A DNA stretch of 64,000 nt. It comes from JAWLDA01 sp041686855 (GTDB lineage: Bacteria > Bacillota > Limnochordia > DTU080 > RSA5). A program made the position numbers and the translations under genes. The notes under the pieces are model-generated. The model saw only the letters and a list, made by a program, of their open reading frames with translations, made no database searches and was not told where the DNA came from. Shown here one piece after another: positions 51,156-59,455 of the stretch. The stretch is from contig JAWLDA010000006.1 in NCBI GenBank assembly GCA_041686855.1, positions 1-64,000 of the forward strand, in the 5' to 3' direction. How positions within the stretch are numbered: the stretch's first letter is position 1; the number at the start of each line of letters is the position of its first letter.

Positions 51156-51914
51156 ATGGCACGCATTAAACAATCGGCCTGTTTCGGCCCTTTCTCGAGG
51201 AGCTTGGGCGTAGACGGTCTCATCAAGACAGCCGTAGAGCTCGGGTTCCGTTCAATCGAGATGGCTCCTGAGGAACATTGGCCCGCGATCAAGGCGGCGG
51301 GCCTTGAGATTGCTATTGTCAAAGGGCACGACTCATTGCCGGACGGGCTCAACAAGCGGGAGAATCACGATCGTATCGAACGTGAGCTGACGGAGAACAT
51401 TCGCAAAGCCGAAGCGAACGGAATCCGTTCGCTCATCACGTTTAGCGGCAATCGTGAAGGCCTTGATGACGACGAGGGCATCGAGATATGTGCGGAAGGG
51501 TTACAACGCGTCATCAAACGAGCGGAGGACGCCGGAGTCCTCCTGTGTTTGGAGCTGATGAACAGCAAGGTGAATCACCCGGATTACCAAGGGGACTCGA
51601 CCGAGTGGGGCGTCAAACTCTGTCAGGCGGTCGACTCACCCAGCTGTAAGCTCCTCTATGACATCTACCACATGCAAATCATGGAAGGCGACGTGATCCG
51701 CACAATCGGTGAGATCATCGAGCACATCGGTCACTTCCATACCGCCGGTAATCCGGGCCGGCAAAACCTCGACGACGAGCAGGAGATATACTACCCGGCC
51801 GTCATGCGCGCTATCGCCCAAACGGAGTACGACGGATACGTCGGACACGAGTTTCGGCCGAAGGGTGACGCCGTAGAGGCACTGCAAGAGGCGTTTGCCG
51901 CGTGTAACGTGTGA
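51156..51914 (+). CDS. Hydroxypyruvate isomerase-like sugar isomerase/epimerase
   Basis: A 252-aa TIM-barrel protein of the Hyi/xylose-isomerase-like family. Metal-ligand motifs: CLELMNSKVNHPDY near 140 (Glu), LLYDIYHMQIMEGD near 168 (Asp, His), IGHFHTAGNPGRQ near 193, and YVGHEFRPKGD near 228 (Glu). These are the hydroxypyruvate-isomerase type signatures, for interconversion of hydroxypyruvate and tartronate semialdehyde or a related keto sugar. ATG 51156 behind TGGAGGGTAAAATTA. 25 bases after the permease, so probably in the same operon; ureide or glyoxylate metabolism would make sense (inference). Confidence 0.88.
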   Translation: MARIKQSACFGPFSRSLGVDGLIKTAVELGFRSIEMAPEEHWPAIKAAGLEIAIVKGHDSLPDGLNKRENHDRIERELTENIRKAEANGIRSLITFSGNREGLDDDEGIEICAEGLQRVIKRAEDAGVLLCLELMNSKVNHPDYQGDSTEWGVKLCQAVDSPSCKLLYDIYHMQIMEGDVIRTIGEIIEHIGHFHTAGNPGRQNLDDEQEIYYPAVMRAIAQTEYDGYVGHEFRPKGDAVEALQEAFAACNV

Positions 51915-51927
51915 TTGGTAGGAGGGT

Positions 51928-51950
51928 GGTGTCGGCGTTACGCCGGCACC
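51928..51950. terminator. Terminator between the isomerase and katE, with the katE stop in the loop
   Basis: GGTGTCGGCG (51928-51937) pairs with CGCCGGCACC (51941-51950) with one T-G pair; the three-base loop is TTA, which is the katE TAA stop on the minus strand. It is followed by CTCTTTTG on the + strand, giving a usable T tract for the isomerase transcript. Confidence 0.75.
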
Positions 51951-54112
51951 ATGCTCTTTTGTTGCTGACGTCCCCAGTGGCGGTGTTGGGTGATAGCGTT
52001 GACAAACTCGGCGGTGAAGTAACCCTCTTGAAGCTCCATCCCCAAATCACCGACGTTGCGAATGGTAACGACCCCTAAATCAGAGACGAGTTGAGCCTGT
52101 GAATCCCCAGGGGCTGTCTTGACGCCGATGACCTTTGCCGCGTTGAGGAGATCGACGCCTTCGTTTGAGGCTCCAATGGGCTTGGCGTGCTTGAAGGCCT
52201 CGTTGACGAAATGAAGGGCGTCTCCAAGTCCCAAGAGGGTGTCGACGCTTTGGCGTCCTCCGGGAATGAACACGGCGTCGAACATGATTGACCCGGTGGT
52301 TGCGTAGCTTTTATTGGCGGCGAGCTGGCGTCCATCGACACTGGTGATGGTGCCGAGTGTTTGGCTCACCACGAGGGCCGAGACTCCGGCCATGTTTAAT
52401 GCGTTCATCAGCTGTTCTACATCGGGATAGTGGAACCCGTTCTCCACTAGTACGGCGACTTTGCGTGTCTTTGGGGTCATCACCGTGTTCGCTTGGCTAA
52501 CGGCAGGTGATGAAGCAGGTGATGATTCGCCCACGCCGCGACCACCCGGTTTCTTTGGAGGAGCGACGCCAATCCCTTTGGCGATCTCGACGGCCAAGGC
52601 GGAGTCCACGTTGTTGAACATCTCGACGACCTGCTGCTTGATTCGCCCATCCATGACGTTACCCACTTCAAAGTGAAATGCATCGATCACATGTTGCTTC
52701 TCAGGGCCGCTGAGGCTGTTCCAAAAGAGGGTCGCCTGCGAGTAAAAATCCTGGAAGCTTTGGCTGCGCCTACGCACCTTCTGCCCGTCGACTTTCTCCT
52801 GATAATGGACGTATCCGCCGTCGTTCTCTCCTGTCGGCATCGGGTGGTTCTCCTGAAGTGAGTTAGGAGAGTAGGCGACTCGGCCGCGATCGATTGTCAT
52901 CCGATGGTAACCGTCGCGCTGGTTGTTATGTACGGGGGCTACGGGCCGATTAATCGGGATCTCGTGGAAGTTGGGACCGCCCAATCGGATGAGTTGTGTG
53001 TCTAAGTACGAGAAGAGTCGCCCCTGAAGGAGCGGGTCGTTACTAAAATCGATTCCCGGCACGACGTGACCTGGGTGGAACGCGACTTGTTCCGTTTCGG
53101 CAAAGAAGTTGTCTTGGTTCCGGTTGAGAACCATACGCCCAATGAGCTTCACCGGAACCAGCTCCTCCGGCCAAAACTTCGTAGGATCGAGAATATCGAA
53201 GTCGAAAGCGAACTCGTCTTCTTCATCGATCATCTGAACACCCAACTCAAACTCAGGATACTCCCCTTGGTTGATAGCATCCCAAAGGTCTCGCCGCAAG
53301 TAATCCGGATCTTTGCCCGCGATCTTTTGCGCCTCGTCCCAAACGAGTGAGTGCACGCCCAGTTTGGGCTTCCAATGAAACTTGACGAAACGGGCCTTTC
53401 CCTGACCATTGATGAATCGGAACGTATTGACGCCGAAGCCTTCCATCATGCGGAAGCTGCGGGGGATGGCGCGATCAGAGAGCAACCACATGATCATGTG
53501 GGCCGTCTCCGGCGTGCTGACGACAAAATCCCAGAACGTGTCGTGCGCCGCCGACGCCTGAGGAATTTCGTTGTGTGGCTCCGGCTTGATCGCATGAACC
53601 ACGTCGGGAAACTTGATCGCATCTTGAATAAAGAAGATTGGTATGTTGTTGGACACGAGGTCGTAATTGCCGTCCTCGGTGTAAAACTTGGTGGCGAAAC
53701 CACGCACGTCCCGGACTGTGTCTGCGGAGCCGCGCGAGCCGACGACGGTCGAGAAGCGGACGAAGACAGGCGTGCGCACGGCAGGGTCTTGCAGGAACTT
53801 GGCCTTCGTATACTCGGTCATCGGTTCGTACACTTCGAAGTATCCATGCACGCCAAAACCACGCGCGTGGACGACACGCTCGGGGATTCGTTCGTGATCG
53901 AAATGCATCATCTTTTCGCGGAAATGGAAGTCTTCCATGAGCGTCGGGCCGCGCTCGCCGGCCTTAAGCGAGTCGTCCGTGTGGGAAACCCGACTGCCTT
54001 GATTCGTGGTAAGCGTCTTGTCGTCGTGCTGGACACGGAAGACGTCAAGTTGTTGATCCTTGTCGTGTTCTCCAATGCCCTCGGCTTCGTGTCTGCGCTG
54101 TTCGGGATCCAT
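51938..54112 (-). CDS. katE: Large-subunit catalase (HPII/KatE type) with C-terminal DJ-1/PfpI domain
   Basis: A 724-aa haem catalase degrading hydrogen peroxide. Catalytic His82 in RVVHARGFGVHGYFE, FVRFSTVVGSRGSADTVRDVRGFATKFY near 115-140, the distal Asn in YDLVSNNIPIFF near 150, and the proximal Tyr in GRLFSYLDTQLIRLG near 365. Residues from about 560 form a flavodoxin-like DJ-1/PfpI domain (RKVAVLVENGFHYPDVEQL, VFIPGGRQSVDTL). The ATG at 54112 behind GGGGAGGCACACACAC is preferred over the upstream ATG at 54130. Length is typical of clade 2 catalases. Its stop is inside a terminator loop. Confidence 0.95.
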   Translation of the reverse strand: MDPEQRRHEAEGIGEHDKDQQLDVFRVQHDDKTLTTNQGSRVSHTDDSLKAGERGPTLMEDFHFREKMMHFDHERIPERVVHARGFGVHGYFEVYEPMTEYTKAKFLQDPAVRTPVFVRFSTVVGSRGSADTVRDVRGFATKFYTEDGNYDLVSNNIPIFFIQDAIKFPDVVHAIKPEPHNEIPQASAAHDTFWDFVVSTPETAHMIMWLLSDRAIPRSFRMMEGFGVNTFRFINGQGKARFVKFHWKPKLGVHSLVWDEAQKIAGKDPDYLRRDLWDAINQGEYPEFELGVQMIDEEDEFAFDFDILDPTKFWPEELVPVKLIGRMVLNRNQDNFFAETEQVAFHPGHVVPGIDFSNDPLLQGRLFSYLDTQLIRLGGPNFHEIPINRPVAPVHNNQRDGYHRMTIDRGRVAYSPNSLQENHPMPTGENDGGYVHYQEKVDGQKVRRRSQSFQDFYSQATLFWNSLSGPEKQHVIDAFHFEVGNVMDGRIKQQVVEMFNNVDSALAVEIAKGIGVAPPKKPGGRGVGESSPASSPAVSQANTVMTPKTRKVAVLVENGFHYPDVEQLMNALNMAGVSALVVSQTLGTITSVDGRQLAANKSYATTGSIMFDAVFIPGGRQSVDTLLGLGDALHFVNEAFKHAKPIGASNEGVDLLNAAKVIGVKTAPGDSQAQLVSDLGVVTIRNVGDLGMELQEGYFTAEFVNAITQHRHWGRQQQKSMVPA

Positions 54113-54168
54113 GTGTGTGTGCCTCCCCAACCTCTACGTCTCACTGCATTGAAATCGAATCGGTCCTA

Positions 54169-54188
54169 TTGTGTACTCAAGCACAATG
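54169..54188. promoter_or_regulatory. Inverted repeat in the katE upstream region
   Basis: ATTGTG (54169-54174) and CACAAT (54183-54188) flank eight bases, giving a 20-base palindromic site 57 bases before the katE start. Candidate regulator site; also within the MFS gene's 3' region. Not a recognisable PerR, OxyR or Fur box. Confidence 0.35.
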
Positions 54189-54218
54189 TTGTATGCAGTG
54201 GGAGGAGATGGAAGGGCG

Positions 54219-55421
54219 CTACGCACTCGGATGCAGGGAGCTTGTCGAGCGGGTTGCTCCGGCCTTGGAGAGTCGGACCAGCGTGACCGCCGCAAAGAGC
54301 AACAGTGCGACGATGACGATGTTGACGCCCATGGCGAATTGAAAACCGCTTCGATCGGCGATGGCCCCTGTCCACCAGGGGGGAATCATGGCGCCGGCCG
54401 TCATGGCAGTAGTGAGTACGCCTGTAACTGTACCGGCCTTCTCCTTAAATGTCTGAGTCGCAATGGCGAGTGCGGTGGGGTACAGGCCCGACAAAAAGAG
54501 ACCGCTGCAAAAGACGGCGGGTGCGACGACGAACGGACTCTGTGAAATGATGAAGAGCGGGTATGTCACCGTGGTACCGACTGCGCAGATGAGAATTGTC
54601 GTCGGGTAGCCGATGCGCCGAGCGGCGGTACCGCAGACGAAGCGGCCCAGTGTGAGCGCCGCATAAAAGATGGAGATCATACTCGTTGATAGGAACGGAT
54701 GGATACCCCCCGCCAAATCGAGGTACGTCTTGACCCACCCCAGGAGCGAGAAGGCGACGCCGTTGTACCCAAAGGCGATCAGGAAAAGCATGACGAAGGT
54801 CGGTGTGCGCAGCACGGCGCCGGCCCGCCCCGCCCGCTTCACAACCGACGGCGCCTGCTGCGGGTACGTCTGGACCGCCGCTGCGATGCCAAAGAGCACC
54901 CACAAGACGACCGGACCTGCAAAGATCCACCGCCAACTCTCGTCAAAGAGTAAGACCAACCCGATAACAAGCGGAGCGATTAACGCTCCCGAACCGTACA
55001 CGCCGTGCAGATAGTTAAGGTACTTCGCAGAGTTGTCGGGATTCACTTTGGCGACCAAGGTATTAAGGCAGGTACCTAAAGCCCGTTGACCAACGCCCAT
55101 GCACGCAAATCCCGCAAGGACCAGCAGCCATGTAGGACTGAGCGCCGTCACCAGAAAGCCGAGCGCCGACAGGCCGACACTGGCCATGATGACAGGTTTG
55201 GTACCGAAGCGATCGACCAGCGGACCCGCGCTCAAGCCACCGAACAACCCGCCTAGCGACATCGCCGGAAAAAGGAGGCCTGCAGTTGTGAGACTTAAGT
55301 CAAACTCCGTGATGATTTCGGGCAAAAGGGGCGCAAACAGGATGGCTGCGACGCCGACCATAAAGTAGCCCGAAAATGCGACACGAGTGAGGCGTTGGGC
55401 GTGTTGTTGCACGTGCGACAC
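54219..55421 (-). CDS. Major facilitator superfamily transporter
   Basis: A 400-aa membrane protein with twelve predicted helices. MFS features: the A-motif GPLVDRFGTKPVIM near 65 between helices 2 and 3, and the repeated motif LGRFVCGTAARRIGYPT near 265. Substrate unknown. It begins at GTG with GGAGTGATCGCTC upstream, only six bases after the AbrB-like gene's stop, so the two are translated from one message. Confidence 0.88.
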   Translation of the reverse strand: MSHVQQHAQRLTRVAFSGYFMVGVAAILFAPLLPEIITEFDLSLTTAGLLFPAMSLGGLFGGLSAGPLVDRFGTKPVIMASVGLSALGFLVTALSPTWLLVLAGFACMGVGQRALGTCLNTLVAKVNPDNSAKYLNYLHGVYGSGALIAPLVIGLVLLFDESWRWIFAGPVVLWVLFGIAAAVQTYPQQAPSVVKRAGRAGAVLRTPTFVMLFLIAFGYNGVAFSLLGWVKTYLDLAGGIHPFLSTSMISIFYAALTLGRFVCGTAARRIGYPTTILICAVGTTVTYPLFIISQSPFVVAPAVFCSGLFLSGLYPTALAIATQTFKEKAGTVTGVLTTAMTAGAMIPPWWTGAIADRSGFQFAMGVNIVIVALLLFAAVTLVRLSKAGATRSTSSLHPSA

Positions 55422-55427
55422 GAGCGA

Positions 55428-56603
55428 TCACTCCGAATGTGAGGTGTGTAGTGAGGTCCCGGGTCGCTGGGCCCGGTGCAGCCGGTCGACGATCCAAGGT
55501 CCTAAACAAAGCAGCGCGAGCGATCGCATCGTCTGCATTGCCGCGACGATTGGGGCATTGGTCTGCAGGTCAACGGCGGTCGCCACAATGGCTTCGAGAG
55601 CGCCCGGTACATTTCCTAGGACGGCGCTCATTAAATCGATCCCCGTTATCCTTGCCATGAGGGCCGCCAACAGCGCACTCAGGAGAAGGAGCACCGTTAG
55701 AAGTAGGAGCTCCACAATGACGACTCGGCGCAAACTCTTGAGGATATCGCCGCTAAAGCGTAAACCCACCGAGGTCCCGATCACGGTTAGGGCGAGGTTG
55801 AAAAGCGGGGGAGGTACACTCAACTCCGACTCGACGGTCGGAAACACCGTCACGGTAGCTGTAGCAAGCATCATGGGGCCGAGAACGTAGGGGGACGGAA
55901 GGCCAAGACGCCTCCCAAGGCCCGCGCCGATCCACCCTAAGGCAACCAGGAGGAGCACGCCGATCACTGGCGAGAGCGTCTCTGGGGAGACGCTTTGCGT
56001 TATCAACGTGGGGACCGTTTGAGTGGAGCCACCGTGCGTCGGGAGGAGAGTCCACCCGGCCGCTTCCAGGTGCCGGGCCCAAGCGGAGATGGCAGGGGGA
56101 ACGAGTGCGAGGATCAGTAAGATCCGTACGTATTGGAGGACGGCGACCACCAGCGCGTCGGCGCCCACCTTATCCGCGGAAGCTACCATGGCTGAAGCAG
56201 CGCCCGGGATGCACCCCAAAAGCCCAGAGGCGCGGTCAATACCCGTCCAACGCGCCAAGAGGTAGCCGTTTGCTAGACTGAGTCCCGTCGTGGTGACCAG
56301 GACGCCGATTACGATCGGGAGGTGCGCTCCGAGCCGGTGGATCGTTTCGATCGAGAACGAGAGACCGACTGTCAGGCCGATCGCAACTTGGGCGATTGAG
56401 AAGGCGAGCGGGGGAATACGGTAGTTGGCACGAAAGCCTACCGCGGCGACCAGGCCCGCCACCATGGGTCCGATCAGCCATGGGGTAGGAATGCCGAACA
56501 CCGCGCCAAGAAAGCCGCCTATGGCCCCAACGATGAGGGGCGGCGCCCATTCACTGCGGAGGCGATGCATCGTCTTCCGTACCTTGCTGCGTCGACTCCT
56601 CAC
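55428..56603 (-). CDS. AbrB-family (PF05145-type) membrane protein
   Basis: A membrane protein of up to 391 aa built from two similar halves. The repeat motif is GCIPGAASAMVASADKVGAD near 130 and GNVPGALEAIVATAVDLQTN near 325, which is the signature of the AimA/AbrB duplication family (PF05145), annotated as transporters or ammonia-monooxygenase-like membrane proteins. It should be in the inner membrane; the substrate is not known. An ATG at 56570 (MHRLRSEW) is an alternative start with GGAAG before it. It is the first gene of an operon with the MFS transporter. Confidence 0.85.
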   Translation of the reverse strand: MRSRRSKVRKTMHRLRSEWAPPLIVGAIGGFLGAVFGIPTPWLIGPMVAGLVAAVGFRANYRIPPLAFSIAQVAIGLTVGLSFSIETIHRLGAHLPIVIGVLVTTTGLSLANGYLLARWTGIDRASGLLGCIPGAASAMVASADKVGADALVVAVLQYVRILLILALVPPAISAWARHLEAAGWTLLPTHGGSTQTVPTLITQSVSPETLSPVIGVLLLVALGWIGAGLGRRLGLPSPYVLGPMMLATATVTVFPTVESELSVPPPLFNLALTVIGTSVGLRFSGDILKSLRRVVIVELLLLTVLLLLSALLAALMARITGIDLMSAVLGNVPGALEAIVATAVDLQTNAPIVAAMQTMRSLALLCLGPWIVDRLHRAQRPGTSLHTSHSE

Positions 56604-56751
56604 CCGGTGCGCCTCCCGCTGTTACGTTATTTCGAGAGGCGCTCGAAAGGTCCTCGTTCGGACCGGGCGGGGTTACTTAAGGACGAAGGTTGTGGCAGGT
56701 CTGCAGGGAAGATTCGTATGTATTGCCATCTGGGTTAAGGAAGTGACGAAC

Positions 56752-58053
56752 GTGACACATACGCCGACCACCTCGATTCGGCGGCCGATCGAGCCGGTAT
56801 GGGCCATCGGCACGTTGGAATCGGTGAACATGAGTCCAGAAAGGCATCAACCCAAACTACCCGTGAGCGAGTTGCGCCTAGTGCCGGATCACGGCGTCGA
56901 GAGCGACGCCCATGCAGGCGAATATCGCGTGCACGCCGTCAAAGAGCCGATCAAGCCCAACACTCGACAAGTCTCGTTAATGGACGCTCGACTCCTCGAG
57001 ACGTGGATGCAGATGGGATACATCGTGGGACCCGGGCTGTTGGGAGAGAACCTCACGGTACGGGGCATTCCCCTCGACGACATGGCGCCGGGCGACCGTT
57101 TGTACTGCGGACCGGTGGTGCTCGAGGTGACGGAGAATCGAATACCATGTACCACCTTGCCCACCATCGATCACCAGCTCGTCAAAGAGATGATGGGATG
57201 CTCGGGGCTGATGGCACGGGTGGTGCGCGGAGGCGTCTTGCGGCCGGGGACGACTGTCGAGGCAGAGAAGGCAGAGATGCCTGCAGCCGCGCGCGACGAG
57301 CTGGTGGAGCGCGTGCTTGCCGCGGCGCAAGCCGCGTTCGGCTCTTATCTTAAGGGCGCGATCGTAAAGGGCTCTGCGTACAAAGGAGGGTTTATCCCCG
57401 GATACTCTGACTTTGACCTCCACGTGCTAGTGGATGGCACGGTGATGGAAGGGCCGCTTACGCCGCGGTTGGAGTACGCGATGGAGTTGCAAGTGGGGTT
57501 GGGGGGGATCGAGCGAGAGCCCTACCGCGTGAGCGACGTCCAAGTGTACGCAGTACAGTGTGATGCGTACCCAGAGGAGTGGCTCGCTCCCCTTCCCGGT
57601 ACTTTCGTCAGCGTATACGGTGAGTACCCCAGCGAATGGGAGCGCCCGAGTAAGGCTCGGATTCTCGAGCGTTCCCATGCGTACCTCGCACAACTTCCGA
57701 CGATTCGTGCGAGTTCGATTCGCTCATTTCAAGACAAAAGCGATCGCGGCCTTGCCCGCCCCGTGCGATTGCTCGGGACGACGGTGAAGCCGGCGCTCTA
57801 CTGCGGCGCTGCCCTCTTTGGTTACGACCCCATCGACGTATGGACGGTGCGTCCCCTCGAACTCGTGCAGTGGGCGAGGCGGCAGGGGCTTGCCATGGAG
57901 TCGTACTGGGAGTACCTTACGAGCGCAGGTGACTGGGAGGCGATCCGGGACGACCCGGACCGCCTGCGGACCATGTGGCGGTCGGGGATTCGCGCTCTTT
58001 CGGACCTCGACGAGTGGGTAGCGCCGAAGCTGAGCTCCGGTCTTAAAGCCTGA
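56752..58053 (+). CDS. MOSC domain fused to a minimal nucleotidyltransferase
   Basis: A 433-aa protein in two parts. Residues 12-172 are a MOSC domain (molybdenum-cofactor sulfurase C-terminal type): VPDHGVESDAHAGE near 45, VGPGLLGENLTVRG near 92 and the conserved Cys133 in NRIPCTTLP, which binds persulfide or Moco sulfur in the family. Residues 180-320 are a polymerase-beta-like nucleotidyltransferase: AIVKGSAYKGGFIPGYSDFDLHVLVDG, with Gly207-Ser208 and Asp220 and Asp222. A C-terminal helical region follows (about 320-433). The start GTG 56752 is the best available, though weak. Followed eight bases later by an M20 hydrolase. Confidence 0.75.
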   Translation: MTHTPTTSIRRPIEPVWAIGTLESVNMSPERHQPKLPVSELRLVPDHGVESDAHAGEYRVHAVKEPIKPNTRQVSLMDARLLETWMQMGYIVGPGLLGENLTVRGIPLDDMAPGDRLYCGPVVLEVTENRIPCTTLPTIDHQLVKEMMGCSGLMARVVRGGVLRPGTTVEAEKAEMPAAARDELVERVLAAAQAAFGSYLKGAIVKGSAYKGGFIPGYSDFDLHVLVDGTVMEGPLTPRLEYAMELQVGLGGIEREPYRVSDVQVYAVQCDAYPEEWLAPLPGTFVSVYGEYPSEWERPSKARILERSHAYLAQLPTIRASSIRSFQDKSDRGLARPVRLLGTTVKPALYCGAALFGYDPIDVWTVRPLELVQWARRQGLAMESYWEYLTSAGDWEAIRDDPDRLRTMWRSGIRALSDLDEWVAPKLSSGLKA

Positions 58054-58060
58054 GGGAGGA

Positions 58061-59455
58061 ATGGCTGTGGAGTGTGATCGAGGGAGATCTTCGAGCCTAT
58101 CACGTGACCTCGTGGGCGCTGTAAACGGCTATTGCAGAGAGATTGCAGACGCGTTGCTTCCCTTTCGGCGTGACCTTCATCGGTGGCCGGAACTTGGATG
58201 GACGGAGTTGCGCACGACGGCGCTCGTGATTACAACATTGCTTGAGTTGGGCTTTGAGGTTCGTTACGGTCGCGAGCTGTACGGAGTAGCCGAGCGTGTT
58301 GGGTTACCCGACGCCGACGTCATGGATGAGGCGTGGGCGGCTGCTCAAGCAGCGGCGGATCGAGGAGAGATCGACGCAGAGATTCTTGGGCCCATGAAAG
58401 GGGGGTACACGGGATGCGTGGCTACGTGGCGCACAGGTAGACCGGGACCCACCCTGGCTTTCCGCGTGGACATTGACGCGCTTCCCGTCATGGAGTCAAC
58501 GAATCCTGCGCACCGACCTGCTGCCGAGGGGTGGGCGTCGGCGCGCCGTGGTACAATGCACGCTTGCGGACACGACGTACACACGGCAATCGGTGTGGGG
58601 CTTGCCCAGCTAGTCGCAAGGCTCAGTCCCGAACTCTGCGGGGAAGTGCGCCTTCTCTTTCAACCAGCCGAGGAGGGCGGCCGGGGGGCGGCCGCCCTCG
58701 TGGATGCGGGAGGCTTGGAAGGCGTCGACCGGTTTGTCGCGCTTCATGTAGGTCTCGGTGCGCCCGAAGGCACGGTGGCAACATCCGTCGAGGGACTGTT
58801 GGCGACGAGTAAGTTTGAGGTCACCTTTCAAGGAGTGCCGGCACACGCGGGGCGCGCTCCAGAAAAGGGGAGGAACGCGCTCCTGGCTGCCGCCGGCGCC
58901 GCACTCAACTTGCACACGCACACACAGTTTAGCATGGGTCAGGCAAGGCTGAACGTCGGTATGTTGAACGCAGGTACCGCGCTCAACATCGTACCTGATC
59001 GGGCAGTACTCGCGTTTGAGGTGCGCGGCGAGAACAAGGCGGTGCACCAAGCCGTTGAGGAACGGGCACTGCGCACGGTACGGGGAGCGGGTGCCATGCA
59101 CGACGTTGAAGTCTTGGTTCGCCCTCTCGGACGCGCCTTGGCGACTCCGTGTGACATGCCGTTTGCGGAAGAGATCGCCACTGTATTACAGAGTCTGGCG
59201 CCAAAGGTTGAGGTGTCTCAAGGGCACACCTTTGGAGCCAGTGAGGACGCGTCGCTGATGATGGACTGTGTGCAGCGACAAGGAGGAGTGGCGACCCTGG
59301 GGGTGATCGGCGCGGCGCTCCAGGGGGATCACCACCAGCCCAATTTTGACGTCGCGGACAGCGCCCTCGCCCACGGACTCTTGTTCTTCGCCGCTGCCTT
59401 ACTCGCTTACGCGACGGGCTCGGGCAGCTCTCGTTTGATTTCGTCGACGCGGTAG
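58061..59455 (+). CDS. M20-family amidohydrolase (AbgA / aminoacylase-like)
   Basis: A 464-aa metallohydrolase of the M20D group, close to the p-aminobenzoyl-glutamate hydrolase A subunit type. Seen: PFRRDLHRWPELGWTELRTTALV near 34, TLAFRVDIDALPVMES near 129, TMHACGHDVHTAIGVG near 164 (metal Cys, His, Asp), and FQPAEEGGRGAAALVDAG near 203 (catalytic Glu). It has an extra segment around residues 75-115 (DADVMDEAWAAAQAAADRG). Probably cleaves N-acyl or N-aryl amino acids. Co-transcribed with the MOSC-nucleotidyltransferase gene. The 3' end overlaps the convergent gene by 49 bases. Confidence 0.9.
   Translation: MAVECDRGRSSSLSRDLVGAVNGYCREIADALLPFRRDLHRWPELGWTELRTTALVITTLLELGFEVRYGRELYGVAERVGLPDADVMDEAWAAAQAAADRGEIDAEILGPMKGGYTGCVATWRTGRPGPTLAFRVDIDALPVMESTNPAHRPAAEGWASARRGTMHACGHDVHTAIGVGLAQLVARLSPELCGEVRLLFQPAEEGGRGAAALVDAGGLEGVDRFVALHVGLGAPEGTVATSVEGLLATSKFEVTFQGVPAHAGRAPEKGRNALLAAAGAALNLHTHTQFSMGQARLNVGMLNAGTALNIVPDRAVLAFEVRGENKAVHQAVEERALRTVRGAGAMHDVEVLVRPLGRALATPCDMPFAEEIATVLQSLAPKVEVSQGHTFGASEDASLMMDCVQRQGGVATLGVIGAALQGDHHQPNFDVADSALAHGLLFFAAALLAYATGSGSSRLISSTR

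Noticed and set aside
53351..54286. A 311-residue + strand frame within katE
   Set aside because: It lies entirely antisense to the conserved catalase coding region and shows no family features of its own.
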